The translations under genes were made by a program, and so were the position numbers. A stretch of 64,000 nt of DNA, taken from positions 682,001-746,000 of the forward strand of contig JANQOX010000005.1 of assembly GCA_028285625.1 (NCBI GenBank). Reading direction: 5' to 3'. This stretch comes from Myxococcota bacterium. GTDB taxonomy: Bacteria > Myxococcota_A > UBA9160 > UBA6930. This document shows, in pieces, positions 46,040 to 54,965 of this stretch. The first letter of the stretch is position 1. Each line of letters opens with the position of its first letter. The notes under the pieces were generated by a model, which saw nothing but the letters and a program-made list of their open reading frames with translations, was not told the DNA's origin and searched no databases.

Positions 46040-47419
46040 TCAGCGTTGCAGACCCGCCTGGATCTCGGCGTGGCGGGCCCGCCCGAGCGGGTAGCGGAGG
46101 GCGATACCGCAGGCGATCCACAAGAACAGGATCGGCACGACCCCGGCCAGCACCCGGATCGCGAGCAAGGCCGACTCGGGCTGCTCGCCCCCGCCCCGCG
46201 CGAAGCCCGCGGCATCGAGGGCGAGCCCGGCCAGCGCCACCCCGAGCGCGCCGCCCAGCTTGCGTAGGAACGTGAACGTCCCGGCGTAGAGGCCGTCGCG
46301 CCGCTCGCCGCCCTCCAGCTGATCCTCGTCGATGACGTCGCCAAGCATCGACCACGGGATCAGGTCTGCCACGCCGTACCCGATTCCCGAGAGCCCCGCG
46401 AAGATCAGCACGACGTAGCGCGGCTGGTCGGGCTGGTAGAAGAAGATGCCCAGCAGCATCGCGCTCCACCAGAGCGCTCCGGCGATGAAGACCGTGCGCT
46501 TGTCGCGGGTGCGTGCGAGATGCATCCAGACGGGGAGCGACACGACCACACCGCCTAGCATCAGCGCCATCGCCAACGAGAAGTCCTCGGGACGCCCGAC
46601 CCAGTAGCTGAAGTAGAAGATCAGCATCGCACCCACCACGTCGACCGCGATGCGCGCCGTCACGAACAGGGCGGCCAGCAGGCGGTAGCTGCGGTGAGCG
46701 AGCAGGCGTCGGAAGCTCGCGAAGAAACCGTCCTCCACCGGCGTGTGCGACCCGTTCGCCGTTCGTGTGCGGAGCGCGGGGCGCTCGAAGCTCACCGCGT
46801 GGACGACGAACCAGGGCACGGCCACCCAGACGCCCAGGAGCAGGCCCGCCCCCGCCCAACCCGACGCGCCACCTCCGAAGCGCTCCACCAGCCAGGGCAT
46901 GCCGGTCGCCGCCAGCAGGATGGCCGCGACGACGCCCACCATGCGAAACGTGTTCATCGACGTGCGCTCGTGATAGCCGAGCGCCAGCTCCGGAAGCAGC
47001 GCCATGTAGGGCACGGCGAGCATCGTCGAGCACACGGTGTTGGCGAGATAGGCGAAGAGGTAGAAGGCGAAGCGCGCGGTGTCGCCAGACAGCCCCGAGG
47101 GCGTCCAGAGCCAGGTGAAGGTGATGCCGAAGGGAATCGCCGCGATCAGGAAGTAGGGCCGCCGCCGCCCTCGTCGCCAGGTCGTGCGGTCCGAGAGCCG
47201 GCCCATCCACGGGTCGGTCACGGCATCGACGCCGCGTCCGGCGAGCAGCACGAGCCCGGCGAGCGACGGGGCCAGACCCACCACCTCGCTCAGGAAGTAG
47301 AGGTAGAAGAGGCTGATCGTGGCCAGCTGGATGTTGGTGGCGTGGTCGCCGAGGGCGTAGCCCGCCTTCAGCCAGGCGGGGAGCGGCGACTCGTCCGATG
47401 CCCCTTCGCCCGCGCTCAC
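46040..47419 (-). CDS. MFS carrier, GPH (MelB-like) family
   Basis: A 459-residue 12-helix transporter with the GPH signature DPWMGRLSDRTTWRRGRRRPY and the later VPYMALLPELALGYHERTS. The GTG start overlaps the stop of the preceding SDR (GTGA), so it is the last gene of a four-gene operon with a TPP enzyme, an epimerase and an SDR. Family members bring in sugars or other solutes with cations; the enzymes upstream suggest uptake or release of a hydroxy- or keto-compound. Substrate unknown. Confidence 0.87.
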   Translation of the reverse strand: MSAGEGASDESPLPAWLKAGYALGDHATNIQLATISLFYLYFLSEVVGLAPSLAGLVLLAGRGVDAVTDPWMGRLSDRTTWRRGRRRPYFLIAAIPFGITFTWLWTPSGLSGDTARFAFYLFAYLANTVCSTMLAVPYMALLPELALGYHERTSMNTFRMVGVVAAILLAATGMPWLVERFGGGASGWAGAGLLLGVWVAVPWFVVHAVSFERPALRTRTANGSHTPVEDGFFASFRRLLAHRSYRLLAALFVTARIAVDVVGAMLIFYFSYWVGRPEDFSLAMALMLGGVVVSLPVWMHLARTRDKRTVFIAGALWWSAMLLGIFFYQPDQPRYVVLIFAGLSGIGYGVADLIPWSMLGDVIDEDQLEGGERRDGLYAGTFTFLRKLGGALGVALAGLALDAAGFARGGGEQPESALLAIRVLAGVVPILFLWIACGIALRYPLGRARHAEIQAGLQR

Positions 47420-48198
47420 GAAAGCGCCCGGCGTCGCATCTGCCGCTCGTAGAACTGCGGCCAGAGGCGCGACGCCCAGAAGGCCAGGCGGGCCTCGCGG
47501 CCCACGAAGACCACGCGCCGGCGGTGCGAAACGCCACGCAGAATGGTCTCGGCGGCCTCTTTGGCGCTCAGTTCGTGAGCGACGCCGGTCCGCGTGTCAC
47601 GGCCCGCCTCGCGGCCGTCGGGCCCGAGTGCGTGCAGGCCGATCTCCGTTCGCACGAAGGACGGCCGAACCAGGGTGACGCCGAGCCCGTGGGCAACGTG
47701 CTCGGTGCGCAGGGTGCCGAAGAAGCCTTCGACCGCATGCTTGCTGGCGACGTATCCGGCGCGGGTGGCGAGCGGTGCGAAGCCCGCCACGCTCGAGATC
47801 GCCACGACCTGGCCGCCGGTTTCGAGCAGGGCAGGCAGCGCCGCGCGCGTGGCATTCACGGCGCCGAAGAAGTTCACCTCCATCACGCGCCGCAGCACGT
47901 CGACGCCCGTGTCGACGACGCTTCCGAGATGCGTGATGCCCGCATTCGCGACCAGCACGTCGAGTCCGCCGAGTTCGGAGACGATGCCGTCGAAAGCCGC
48001 TCGGCAAGCGCCTGGGTCGGTCACGTCACAGCCGATGCCGAGGGCAGGGCGCGCGCGGGTCGCGAGCTCGCCGGCCCGCGTCGCGGCGCCGGCCGCGTCG
48101 AGGTCGAGCACCGCTACGGCGTCACCCTTGTCGGCGAACGCGTGGGCGAGCGCGGCGCCCAGGCCGTGGGCGCCCCCGGTGATGGCGACCCTCCTCAC
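47416..48198 (-). CDS. Short-chain dehydrogenase/reductase with C-terminal extension
   Basis: A 260-residue SDR starting with GTG: TGGAHGLG (8-15), NAG, Ser in ISSVAGF and YVASK. The extra C-terminal RRVVFVGREARLAFWASRLWPQFYERQMRRR matches the group often annotated as YqjQ/SadH-like, with a membrane-associated amphipathic end. It is third in the operon, 4 bp after the epimerase stop and overlapping the carrier by 4 bp. Substrate unknown. Confidence 0.88.
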   Translation of the reverse strand: MRRVAITGGAHGLGAALAHAFADKGDAVAVLDLDAAGAATRAGELATRARPALGIGCDVTDPGACRAAFDGIVSELGGLDVLVANAGITHLGSVVDTGVDVLRRVMEVNFFGAVNATRAALPALLETGGQVVAISSVAGFAPLATRAGYVASKHAVEGFFGTLRTEHVAHGLGVTLVRPSFVRTEIGLHALGPDGREAGRDTRTGVAHELSAKEAAETILRGVSHRRRVVFVGREARLAFWASRLWPQFYERQMRRRALS

Positions 48199-48202
48199 GA
48201 CG

Positions 48203-49192
48203 TCAGGCGGTGCCCGCTGCCGCGCCGAAACGCAGCGCGCGGTAGTGCTCGAAGCAACCCTCGCTGGTGAAGCGCGGCGTGAAGCCGAAGTCGTTCACCA
48301 GCGCATGGTTCGAGAGCACGGGCCGGTAGCGCAGGAAGTCCACCTGCTCGCCGCCGCGGGACGAGAGCCCGAGCCGCGCCAGCAGCGACAGGGCTCCTCG
48401 TAGCACCGGGGCCGGAAGCGGCAGGAAGGGCTTGCCGAGCCGGCGCGCGATGTCGGCGAGTGCCAAGGCGCCGTCGCCGGTGAGGTTGAAGATGCCTGCG
48501 CGCGCCTCCAGCAGCCCCTTCACGATGCAGTCGGCCACGTCCTCGTCCCAGATCAGCACGAAGGGCGCGTCCGAGCCGCTCACGCCCACGACCACCGGCC
48601 GCTCGAAGAGCGCCGTGATCGGGCTCGCGACCCGCTCGCCGAGGATGGTGCCGACCCGGAAGATCAGCTGTCGAAGCTCGGGGTGCTCTTCGCGCGTGCG
48701 GGCCAGGATCTCCTCCGCCAGGCGCTTGTGCCATGCGTAGGCGAAGGCCTCCTGACCGCGAAGCGGGTCGGTCTCGCGAAGCGGCACCGGGTTGTCGGCG
48801 TGATAGCCGTACGCGGCGCCGCTGCTCGTGTAGACGATCTGCGAGACGCCGGCCGCCAGGCAGGCCTCCACCACGTTCTGCGTGCCGGTCACGTCGATCG
48901 CGTACTCGAGCTCGCGCGAGCTGTCGGGCCCTGGTGTGACCACCGCCGCGAGATGCACCACGGCGTCCACGGCGTGACGTTCGAAGAGCTTCGCGAGGCC
49001 CGGGTCGCGGATGTCTCCGGTCTCGTAGGTGATGCCCGGGTGCATCGCGTCGGCCGCGGGCTCGCGCAGGTCGAGCGCCACCACGCGCTCGGGGCCGTCT
49101 TCGCGCGCGGTGAGGCGTGCCAGCACCTGCCGCCCCACCAGGCCCGAGGCTCCCGTCACGAGGACCGAGTGTGCGCTCTCGGCCGGGCTCAT
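48203..49192 (-). CDS. NAD-dependent epimerase/dehydratase-family protein
   Basis: A 329-residue extended SDR. The NAD motif is TGASGLVG (15-22), the active site has YTSSGAAYG and YAWHK (YxxxK). The region after it resembles UDP-hexose epimerases and 3-beta-HSD-type members. The ATG overlaps the stop of the TPP enzyme (ATGA) with AGGAG inside the upstream gene, so it is coupled. Which hydroxyl it epimerises or oxidises cannot be told. Confidence 0.88.
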   Translation of the reverse strand: MSPAESAHSVLVTGASGLVGRQVLARLTAREDGPERVVALDLREPAADAMHPGITYETGDIRDPGLAKLFERHAVDAVVHLAAVVTPGPDSSRELEYAIDVTGTQNVVEACLAAGVSQIVYTSSGAAYGYHADNPVPLRETDPLRGQEAFAYAWHKRLAEEILARTREEHPELRQLIFRVGTILGERVASPITALFERPVVVGVSGSDAPFVLIWDEDVADCIVKGLLEARAGIFNLTGDGALALADIARRLGKPFLPLPAPVLRGALSLLARLGLSSRGGEQVDFLRYRPVLSNHALVNDFGFTPRFTSEGCFEHYRALRFGAAAGTA

Positions 49193-50934
49193 TCTCCTGG
49201 CTCGAGGTGCATCTTCTTGAACACGTCGAGCCCCGGCGCCCACAGGTGCGTCACCGGGTCCACGTCCACGTGCACCACGGCCGGGCGGCCGCTGGCGACG
49301 CAGCGTTCGAGCGCGGGGCGCAGCTCGCTGGCACGCGAGACGCGTTCGCCGTGGGCCCCCATGCTGCGCGCCAGCTCGTCGAAACGGATCTCGGCGAAGT
49401 CGGTGTTCAGGTTGGCGCCCTCGGGCAGAGAGCGCTGCGCGGTCATGGTCTCGGCGTCGAGCGCCATGGACTGGCTGAACTTCACCATGCCCCACTGCTG
49501 ATCGCACAGCACCAGGAAGATCACGGGTAGTGCGTTGCGCACGGCCGTCTCGATCTCCTGCATGTGCATGCCCATCGCACCGTCGCCCACGATCGCGTAC
49601 ACCGGTCGCTCCGGGCACGCGACCTTGGCGCCGAGCGCCTGCCCCGGGCCGGCCCCGAGCATTCCGAACTTGAAGGTGCTGATCAGGCAGCCCTCGGTCC
49701 GGTGTTCGTGGTAGAGGTTCGTCCAGACGGCGGTGTTGCCGCCGTCGATCACGAGTACGGCATCGTCGTCGAAGAACTCACGACACACCAGGGGCACGAA
49801 GGCCGAGTGAAGGGGCTCGGCCTCTTCGTCCTGGGCTGCGCTTCTCAAGAAGGTCCGCAGGTCGCCGGCCCGCCCCGCCCAGTCGTCGATGCGCGCCTGG
49901 CGCGCCGCGAGGTCCCCCGGCTCGTGCTGCTTGAGCTCGACGAGCAGCGCATCGAGGAAGGCCCCCACGTCGGCCAGTACGCCGAGTTCCAGCGGCCGGT
50001 TCAGGCCCAGGATCTCCTCGTCGCTGTCCACCTGGATCACACGCTGGGTTTCGGGATCGCCCCAGTAGGGTGGCTTGCCCCACCAGTCGGTCTCGCCGAA
50101 GCGCGTCCCGAGCGCGAGGACCACGTCGGCCTCACGGCGTACCTCGTCGATGAGCGGTGGCAGCATCGGGATCTTGTGGGGCAGGCGTTCGTCCACCGCC
50201 GGCCGGCCCCCGAAGCTGGTGGTGATGGGCGCGCTCAGCACGCGGGCGAGCTCTTCGACGCGCCCTCCGGCGCGGCCGTGCACGACGCCGCTGCCCACCT
50301 GCAAGAGCGGCAGCGTGGCGCCACAGAGCAGCTCGGCAGCGCGTCGCACGGCCTCGGGCGACACCGCCAGCGGCTCGGTGCGCCGGTAGCGCCGCGGTTC
50401 GAGGATGGCAGGGGAGGTCTCGAAGCTCCCGTTCAGGACGTCCTCGGGGACGCTCACATGCACGGCGCCGGGTCGGCCCTCGTGGGCCACGCGGAAGGCG
50501 CGGTGGAGCGCTTCGGGGATGCGATCGAAGCTGCGGGCGGCTCCGCTCCACTTGGTCATGGGGCGCATCACGCCCACCTGGTCGAAGTACTGGTAGGTGC
50601 CGCCCCGGTCGGGCCCCACGATCGGGCCGCGCCGCCAGCTGGTGAGCACGAGCACCCGGTGTCCCTCGCCATTCTCGACCGCGACGCCGGGCAGCACGTT
50701 CGCTGCGCCCGGGCCATTGCTTGCGATGCAGACGCCGAGCTTGCCCGTCATGCGCGCATAGGCCCCGGCCATGTGCGCGCCACTGGTCTCGTGTCGTGGC
50801 GACACCAGGCGGATGCCCGCATGCCGCAGACCCTCGGTGAGGCCGAAGTAGGAGCCGTCCACGATTCCGAAGACGACCTCCACGCCTTCGGCTGCCAGCA
50901 TTCGCGCCACCAGATCGCCACCCGTCAGGGGCAT
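49189..50934 (-). CDS. Thiamine-pyrophosphate enzyme, acetolactate synthase-like
   Basis: A 581-residue TPP enzyme with three expected domains: N-terminal PYR with catalytic glutamate E49 (RHETSGAH) and SNGPGAANVL, middle nucleotide-binding-like domain, C-terminal PP domain with GDGAMGMHMQEIETAVRN. Families of this shape (ALS, benzoylformate decarboxylase, 2-hydroxyacyl-CoA lyase) join or split 2-keto or 2-hydroxyacyl units. In the metal motif the usual Asn 25 residues after GDG is Asp (CDQQWG), a variation seen in uncharacterised relatives. GGGGGAGGAGT precedes the ATG. First gene of a coupled four-gene operon. Confidence 0.9.
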   Translation of the reverse strand: MPLTGGDLVARMLAAEGVEVVFGIVDGSYFGLTEGLRHAGIRLVSPRHETSGAHMAGAYARMTGKLGVCIASNGPGAANVLPGVAVENGEGHRVLVLTSWRRGPIVGPDRGGTYQYFDQVGVMRPMTKWSGAARSFDRIPEALHRAFRVAHEGRPGAVHVSVPEDVLNGSFETSPAILEPRRYRRTEPLAVSPEAVRRAAELLCGATLPLLQVGSGVVHGRAGGRVEELARVLSAPITTSFGGRPAVDERLPHKIPMLPPLIDEVRREADVVLALGTRFGETDWWGKPPYWGDPETQRVIQVDSDEEILGLNRPLELGVLADVGAFLDALLVELKQHEPGDLAARQARIDDWAGRAGDLRTFLRSAAQDEEAEPLHSAFVPLVCREFFDDDAVLVIDGGNTAVWTNLYHEHRTEGCLISTFKFGMLGAGPGQALGAKVACPERPVYAIVGDGAMGMHMQEIETAVRNALPVIFLVLCDQQWGMVKFSQSMALDAETMTAQRSLPEGANLNTDFAEIRFDELARSMGAHGERVSRASELRPALERCVASGRPAVVHVDVDPVTHLWAPGLDVFKKMHLEPGE

Positions 50935-51136
50935 CGCATGACTCCTCCCCCGGTGCGTGGACCCGCGAGCCGGGCCGCCCGGGGTGATCGTGCCGGCCTC
51001 GCAGGGGTTCGGGTTCGCAAGTCCCATGCCGCCCCGTTGGTGCGCAATGGCACGCGTGGAGTGTCGTCGCGGGGCTGGGTGCCGCAGGCTGGGACGTGGC
51101 GCCCCAGCGGCTTCAGCCCACGGCGCCCGCGCGGCT

Positions 51137-52015
51137 TCAGCCCAGGTCTGGCGAGCCCCGCCGCAGGCGAGCGCGACCGAGCAGTCCGGCGAGGGGAAGC
51201 AGGAGCCCAGTGGCCGCCGGTTCGGCGGCCACCGCGAGGGTGGGATCGCGCACCAGGTCGATCGCGAGCCGGACCTTGGTGACATCGGTGAGCGCCTCGT
51301 CCGGTCGCGAGAGCGTCACCGTGCCGGCCAACGCCCACTCCTGGCGCACCAGGTCGAGCCGGTCGGCCAGCAGCCACTGGCCCCGGCGGCCCAAATCGCC
51401 CGCGAAGATCGTGCCGGGTACGTCCGGGGTCACGACCTCGTCGAAGAGGTCCGCGCCCACGCGATCGACGCCGGTGAGCGAGGTGAGGCGGACCGCAGCG
51501 CTCGACCCCGGTACGTCCTGGGCGCGCGCCTGGACCTGCAGGCCGTTGTAGTCGCGGATCGGCGCGAGCCCGCCGATCCGGGCCTGGGCGGTCGCGTCCG
51601 CAGCGCAGCCGAGCCCCCAGCAGAGCGCGCTCGAGGCGCCCGTCGTCGGGTGGTCCAGACGGAAGGTGAAGTTGCGACCGCCCGCGAGGTTGTGCTCGAC
51701 ACGAAACCCGAACGACACCCCCGTGAGGTCGGTGACGTCGCCCAGGTCGAGGCCGATGGCCTGGCCGGGCTCGGTCTCCTCTCCCGCGATCAGGTACTGA
51801 TCGGCGGCGCGGAACTCGCCCTGGCGTGACGAGATCAGGAACTCGAAGCCCGCGAGCCCGGTCTCGTCGAACTTGCCCGTGGGGCGGTCGAGCCGGAAGA
51901 AGGGCGTCGCGTCGTCGGGGTCGGTCACCAGGACGACGGCGCCGGCGGGAGGAGCCAGGAGCAGCAGCGCCACCAGCAGCGCGGCATGGAGGGAGGCCTG
52001 TCGGCGGTACGTCAC
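51137..52015 (-). CDS. Secreted protein with PEP-CTERM-like tail
   Basis: A 292-residue exported protein starting with GTG. It has a signal (LHAALLVALLLLAPPAGA), a beta-rich body with an ARIGGLAPIRDYNGLQVQAR region and no enzyme motif, and a C-terminal AEPAATGLLLPLAGLLGRARLRR tail (from residue 264) that is a degenerate PEP-CTERM: EP instead of PEP, hydrophobic helix, basic end, then seven extra residues. Similar in build to the PEP-CTERM protein at 29893-30528. It is on the same strand as the TPP operon but 202 bp upstream of it. Confidence 0.65.
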   Translation of the reverse strand: MTYRRQASLHAALLVALLLLAPPAGAVVLVTDPDDATPFFRLDRPTGKFDETGLAGFEFLISSRQGEFRAADQYLIAGEETEPGQAIGLDLGDVTDLTGVSFGFRVEHNLAGGRNFTFRLDHPTTGASSALCWGLGCAADATAQARIGGLAPIRDYNGLQVQARAQDVPGSSAAVRLTSLTGVDRVGADLFDEVVTPDVPGTIFAGDLGRRGQWLLADRLDLVRQEWALAGTVTLSRPDEALTDVTKVRLAIDLVRDPTLAVAAEPAATGLLLPLAGLLGRARLRRGSPDLG

Positions 52016-52109
52016 CCCAGTTCGTGGTGTGGGCGGCGCGGATGTGTCGGGGGCGCGGACGGGGCGGGGCGTGGCGGTGCGGCTCTCCGAGACGGGTAAG
52101 CTCCATGGC

Positions 52110-53336
52110 ATGTGGCGCCGACGTTCACCGCGCAAGCGCGTGGTCATTCTCGGGGGCGGTTTCGCGGGCCTTGCGGCTGCGCTCGAACTGAGCCCCGATC
52201 GCCACGACGTGACCCTGATCGACCGCAACCGCTGGTTCGAGTTCCTGCCGAACATCCACGAGCTGCTCTCGGGCGTGAAGACGCCCGAGCTGCTGCGGAT
52301 CCCGCTCGAACGGACGGTCGCGCGAGCGGGCCACCGCTTCGATCGCGACACCGTGACGTCCATCGACCCGGTGGGGCGCAAGGTGGTGACGCGACGCCGG
52401 TCGGCCGTTGCGTACGACGCGCTGATCGTGGCGCTTGGCGGGGTCGATGCCACGCGCGGCGTTGCCGGTGTCGTCGAGCATGCGTGGCCCTTCAAGTCGG
52501 TCGACGCCTGCCACCGAATCGGCAGGCGGCTCGAGCAGCTGGCCGCGCGTCGCAAGCCCGGTCGCGTGGTCATCGTCGGGGGCGGGCTCGAGGGCCTCGA
52601 GGCGCTCGGTGAGATCCTCCGCCGCTACCGCGAGAGTCGCCTGCAGGTGACGCTCGTCGAAGCGCGCGAACGCCTGCTGCCCGAGGCCCCCGCTTCGCTC
52701 GACCGGCACGTGCGAGCGCTGTGCGCCGAATTTCCTGTCGAGTTCCTGATGGGGGCACCCGTTCTTCGGGTCGAGCCCGACGCGGTGGTGCTCGGCGGCG
52801 GTCGATCGCTGCCGTCGGACCTGACGATCTGGACCGGGGGCCCTGCGCCGTCGCCCCTGCTGACTGAGAGCGGTCTGGCGCCCCGTGGCGCATGGGCGCC
52901 GGTGGACGCTTGCCTGCAGAGCAAGCACTACCCCGAGGTCTTCGTGGCCGGGGATGCCGCCGAGCTTCCCACCGCGCTCCCCAAGCAGGCCTACCACGGC
53001 ATCGACATGGGCACGTGCGCGGCGCGCAACGTCGAGCGGTACCTCGCGGACCGCTCTCTCCAGGGCTTTCGGCCCGCTCCCAAGCCGACGCTGCTCTCTT
53101 TTGGAGACCTCACGTGCTTCGCCGTCGTGGGCGGGCGCGCCGTCGCAGGACCACCGCTCGCCGCTGCGAAGGAGGCGGTCTTCGAACTGGTGATGGCGCA
53201 GCTCGACCTGCAGCCCTGGTGGCGCCGGCTCCCCAGTGCGCTCGTGCGCGCCGACCAGGCGGCGCGCGCACTGCTGTGGCCGACGCTCTCCTCGTTCGAC
53301 GCGCTCCGGCGCCAGGCGCAGATCTCCCTGCTCTAG
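52110..53336 (+). CDS. NDH-2-like FAD/NAD(P) oxidoreductase
   Basis: A 408-residue two-dinucleotide-binding flavoprotein. FAD motif GGGFAGLAAA at the N-terminus, second motif GGGLEGLEALGEI near residue 155, and the C-terminal VAGDAAELP FAD contact. The general form is type II NADH:quinone dehydrogenase or a sulfide:quinone-like enzyme, transferring electrons from NAD(P)H to quinone at the membrane face. No SQR cysteines are seen. It diverges from the PEP-CTERM-like gene by 94 bp and converges on an SDR. Confidence 0.85.
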   Translation: MWRRRSPRKRVVILGGGFAGLAAALELSPDRHDVTLIDRNRWFEFLPNIHELLSGVKTPELLRIPLERTVARAGHRFDRDTVTSIDPVGRKVVTRRRSAVAYDALIVALGGVDATRGVAGVVEHAWPFKSVDACHRIGRRLEQLAARRKPGRVVIVGGGLEGLEALGEILRRYRESRLQVTLVEARERLLPEAPASLDRHVRALCAEFPVEFLMGAPVLRVEPDAVVLGGGRSLPSDLTIWTGGPAPSPLLTESGLAPRGAWAPVDACLQSKHYPEVFVAGDAAELPTALPKQAYHGIDMGTCAARNVERYLADRSLQGFRPAPKPTLLSFGDLTCFAVVGGRAVAGPPLAAAKEAVFELVMAQLDLQPWWRRLPSALVRADQAARALLWPTLSSFDALRRQAQISLL

Positions 53337-53364
53337 TCCGGCCACCCCCGGTTGCGGCGAGCCC

Positions 53365-54120
53365 CTACCAGGGAATCGCCTCCCCGTCCCACGCCAGAAA
53401 GCAACCACTCTGCTCCGGCTCGCAGCCGTCGAGCACGCCCAGCAGCTGGTGCGCCGCGCGATCCGCGTCGAAGAGGCGCTCGGCCGGGACGCTGCCCGAG
53501 AAGGGGCGGGACAGCTGGGTGTCGACGGTGCCCGGGTGGAGGGCGACGCAGATCGCGTTGGGCGCGCGCCGTGCGAGTTCGATCGCCAGCGTGCGCGTGA
53601 ACATGTTCTGGGCGGCCTTCGAAGCGCGGTAGCCGTACCAGCCGCCCAGCCGGTTGTCGCCGATGCTCCCGACGCGCGCCGAGAGGTTCGCCACCACCGC
53701 GCGTTCCTCGTGGCGAAGAAGCCCGACGAAGTGCTTGGCGACGAGCAGCGGGCCGAACGCATTGACCTCGAATACAGCGCGCAGCCGCGCGGGGTCGGCA
53801 TCTTCGAGCTTCTTCTCCGGGCGTACCCCTCGGTCGTCATGGAGAAGGCCCGCGCTGTTGATCAACCAGTGAAGCCGTTTGCCGCACGTGGCTTCGACGC
53901 GCTCGGCCGCTTCGGCGATCGATCCTTCGTCGCGCACGTCGAGGCGCAGCGATACGAGCGCGTCCCCATGCTTCGATCCGAGGCGGGCCAGCGCGTCGCT
54001 CGCCTCGGGCGCTCGGCAGGTGGCCACCACCCGGTCGACGTCCGGGCGCTCGAGCAGGGCACGAACGAATGCGAGGCCGATCCCCCGGCTTGCGCCCTGC
54101 ACCAGTGCGACGCGGCTCAC
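53365..54120 (-). CDS. Short-chain dehydrogenase, C-factor-like
   Basis: A 251-residue SDR starting with GTG. The NAD(P) motif is GASRGIG, then NSAG, catalytic Ser in NLSARVGSIGDNRLGGWYGYRASK (YxxxK within). The wording 'GSIGDNxxGGWYGYRASKAA' is that of the CsgA/C-factor-like SDR group, which in myxobacteria signals development but elsewhere is a general oxidoreductase. GAGGGGG lies before the start. It is divergent from the lipocalin with a 215-bp gap. Confidence 0.87.
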   Translation of the reverse strand: MSRVALVQGASRGIGLAFVRALLERPDVDRVVATCRAPEASDALARLGSKHGDALVSLRLDVRDEGSIAEAAERVEATCGKRLHWLINSAGLLHDDRGVRPEKKLEDADPARLRAVFEVNAFGPLLVAKHFVGLLRHEERAVVANLSARVGSIGDNRLGGWYGYRASKAAQNMFTRTLAIELARRAPNAICVALHPGTVDTQLSRPFSGSVPAERLFDADRAAHQLLGVLDGCEPEQSGCFLAWDGEAIPW

Positions 54121-54335
54121 GTGCCACCCCCTCGTCGCATCGGACTGGCCATGGCGACTGCACCTCCTCGGCCCCCGCGTCCTCCGGCGAGCCCCTCGGA
54201 AGCTAGGAGATGGATCCCGCTTGCCCACGCGTCGCCTGGGCTGGCTGCCTGCGCGCGTCGTGGACAGAGGGCTGCCGCTGACTAGCTTCGGGGACGGTTT
54301 CCCGCTTGGGCGCCGCGCCTCCAGGAGAGCATCCG

Positions 54336-54914
54336 ATGACCGCAAGAACCCCTCGCCGCTCGCGCGCCGCAACGCTCGTCGGAGCCCTTCTCGCGATCCC
54401 TCTTCTCGGCGCCTGTGCGACGAACGATTTGCCGCCGCTCGAGGCCACGGCCGAGAGGATCGACCTCGAGCGCTTCATGGGCGACTGGTACGTGCACGGG
54501 TTCATTCCCATCGACCTGCCGTTCTTCAGCGAAGCGGGCGCCCACAATGCGATCGAGTCCTACGAACTCATGGACGATGGCCGGATCGAGACGACCTACA
54601 CCTTTCGCGACGGCGCGTTCGATGGGCCGGAGCGGCAGTTCACGCCCACCGGCTGGGTCCATGACCAGGCCACCCAGGCCGAGTGGCGCATGCAGTTCCT
54701 CTGGCCGTTCAAGGCCGCCTACCTGATCCTGCACGTCGATGCCGACTACCAGGAAACGATCGTTGGCGTACCCGACCGTGGCAACCTCTGGATCCTCTCT
54801 CGCAGCGCGAAGCTCGAGGGCGCCGACTATCAGCGGTTGCTCCAGATGGCAGCGCGTCTCGGGTACGACACCGAGCAGGTGAGGCGCGTGCCGCAGCAAT
54901 GGCCGGGGGACTGA
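54336..54914 (+). CDS. Outer-membrane lipocalin (Blc-like)
   Basis: A 192-residue lipoprotein: signal with lipobox LLGAC (C about 27), then lipocalin barrel with the hallmark GDWYVHGFIP (GxW) and the ending ARLGYDTEQVRRVPQ. Blc-type lipocalins carry lipids such as lysophospholipids in stressed cells. AGGAGA precedes the ATG. An upstream in-frame ATG at 54306 would add only 10 residues before the signal. It is convergent with the dimethylformamidase-like gene. Confidence 0.9.
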   Translation: MTARTPRRSRAATLVGALLAIPLLGACATNDLPPLEATAERIDLERFMGDWYVHGFIPIDLPFFSEAGAHNAIESYELMDDGRIETTYTFRDGAFDGPERQFTPTGWVHDQATQAEWRMQFLWPFKAAYLILHVDADYQETIVGVPDRGNLWILSRSAKLEGADYQRLLQMAARLGYDTEQVRRVPQQWPGD

Positions 54915-54965
54915 TCCCGGGCGCTGCGGCCCGGTCACCGGACGGCGACCGCGCCAGGCTCGCGG

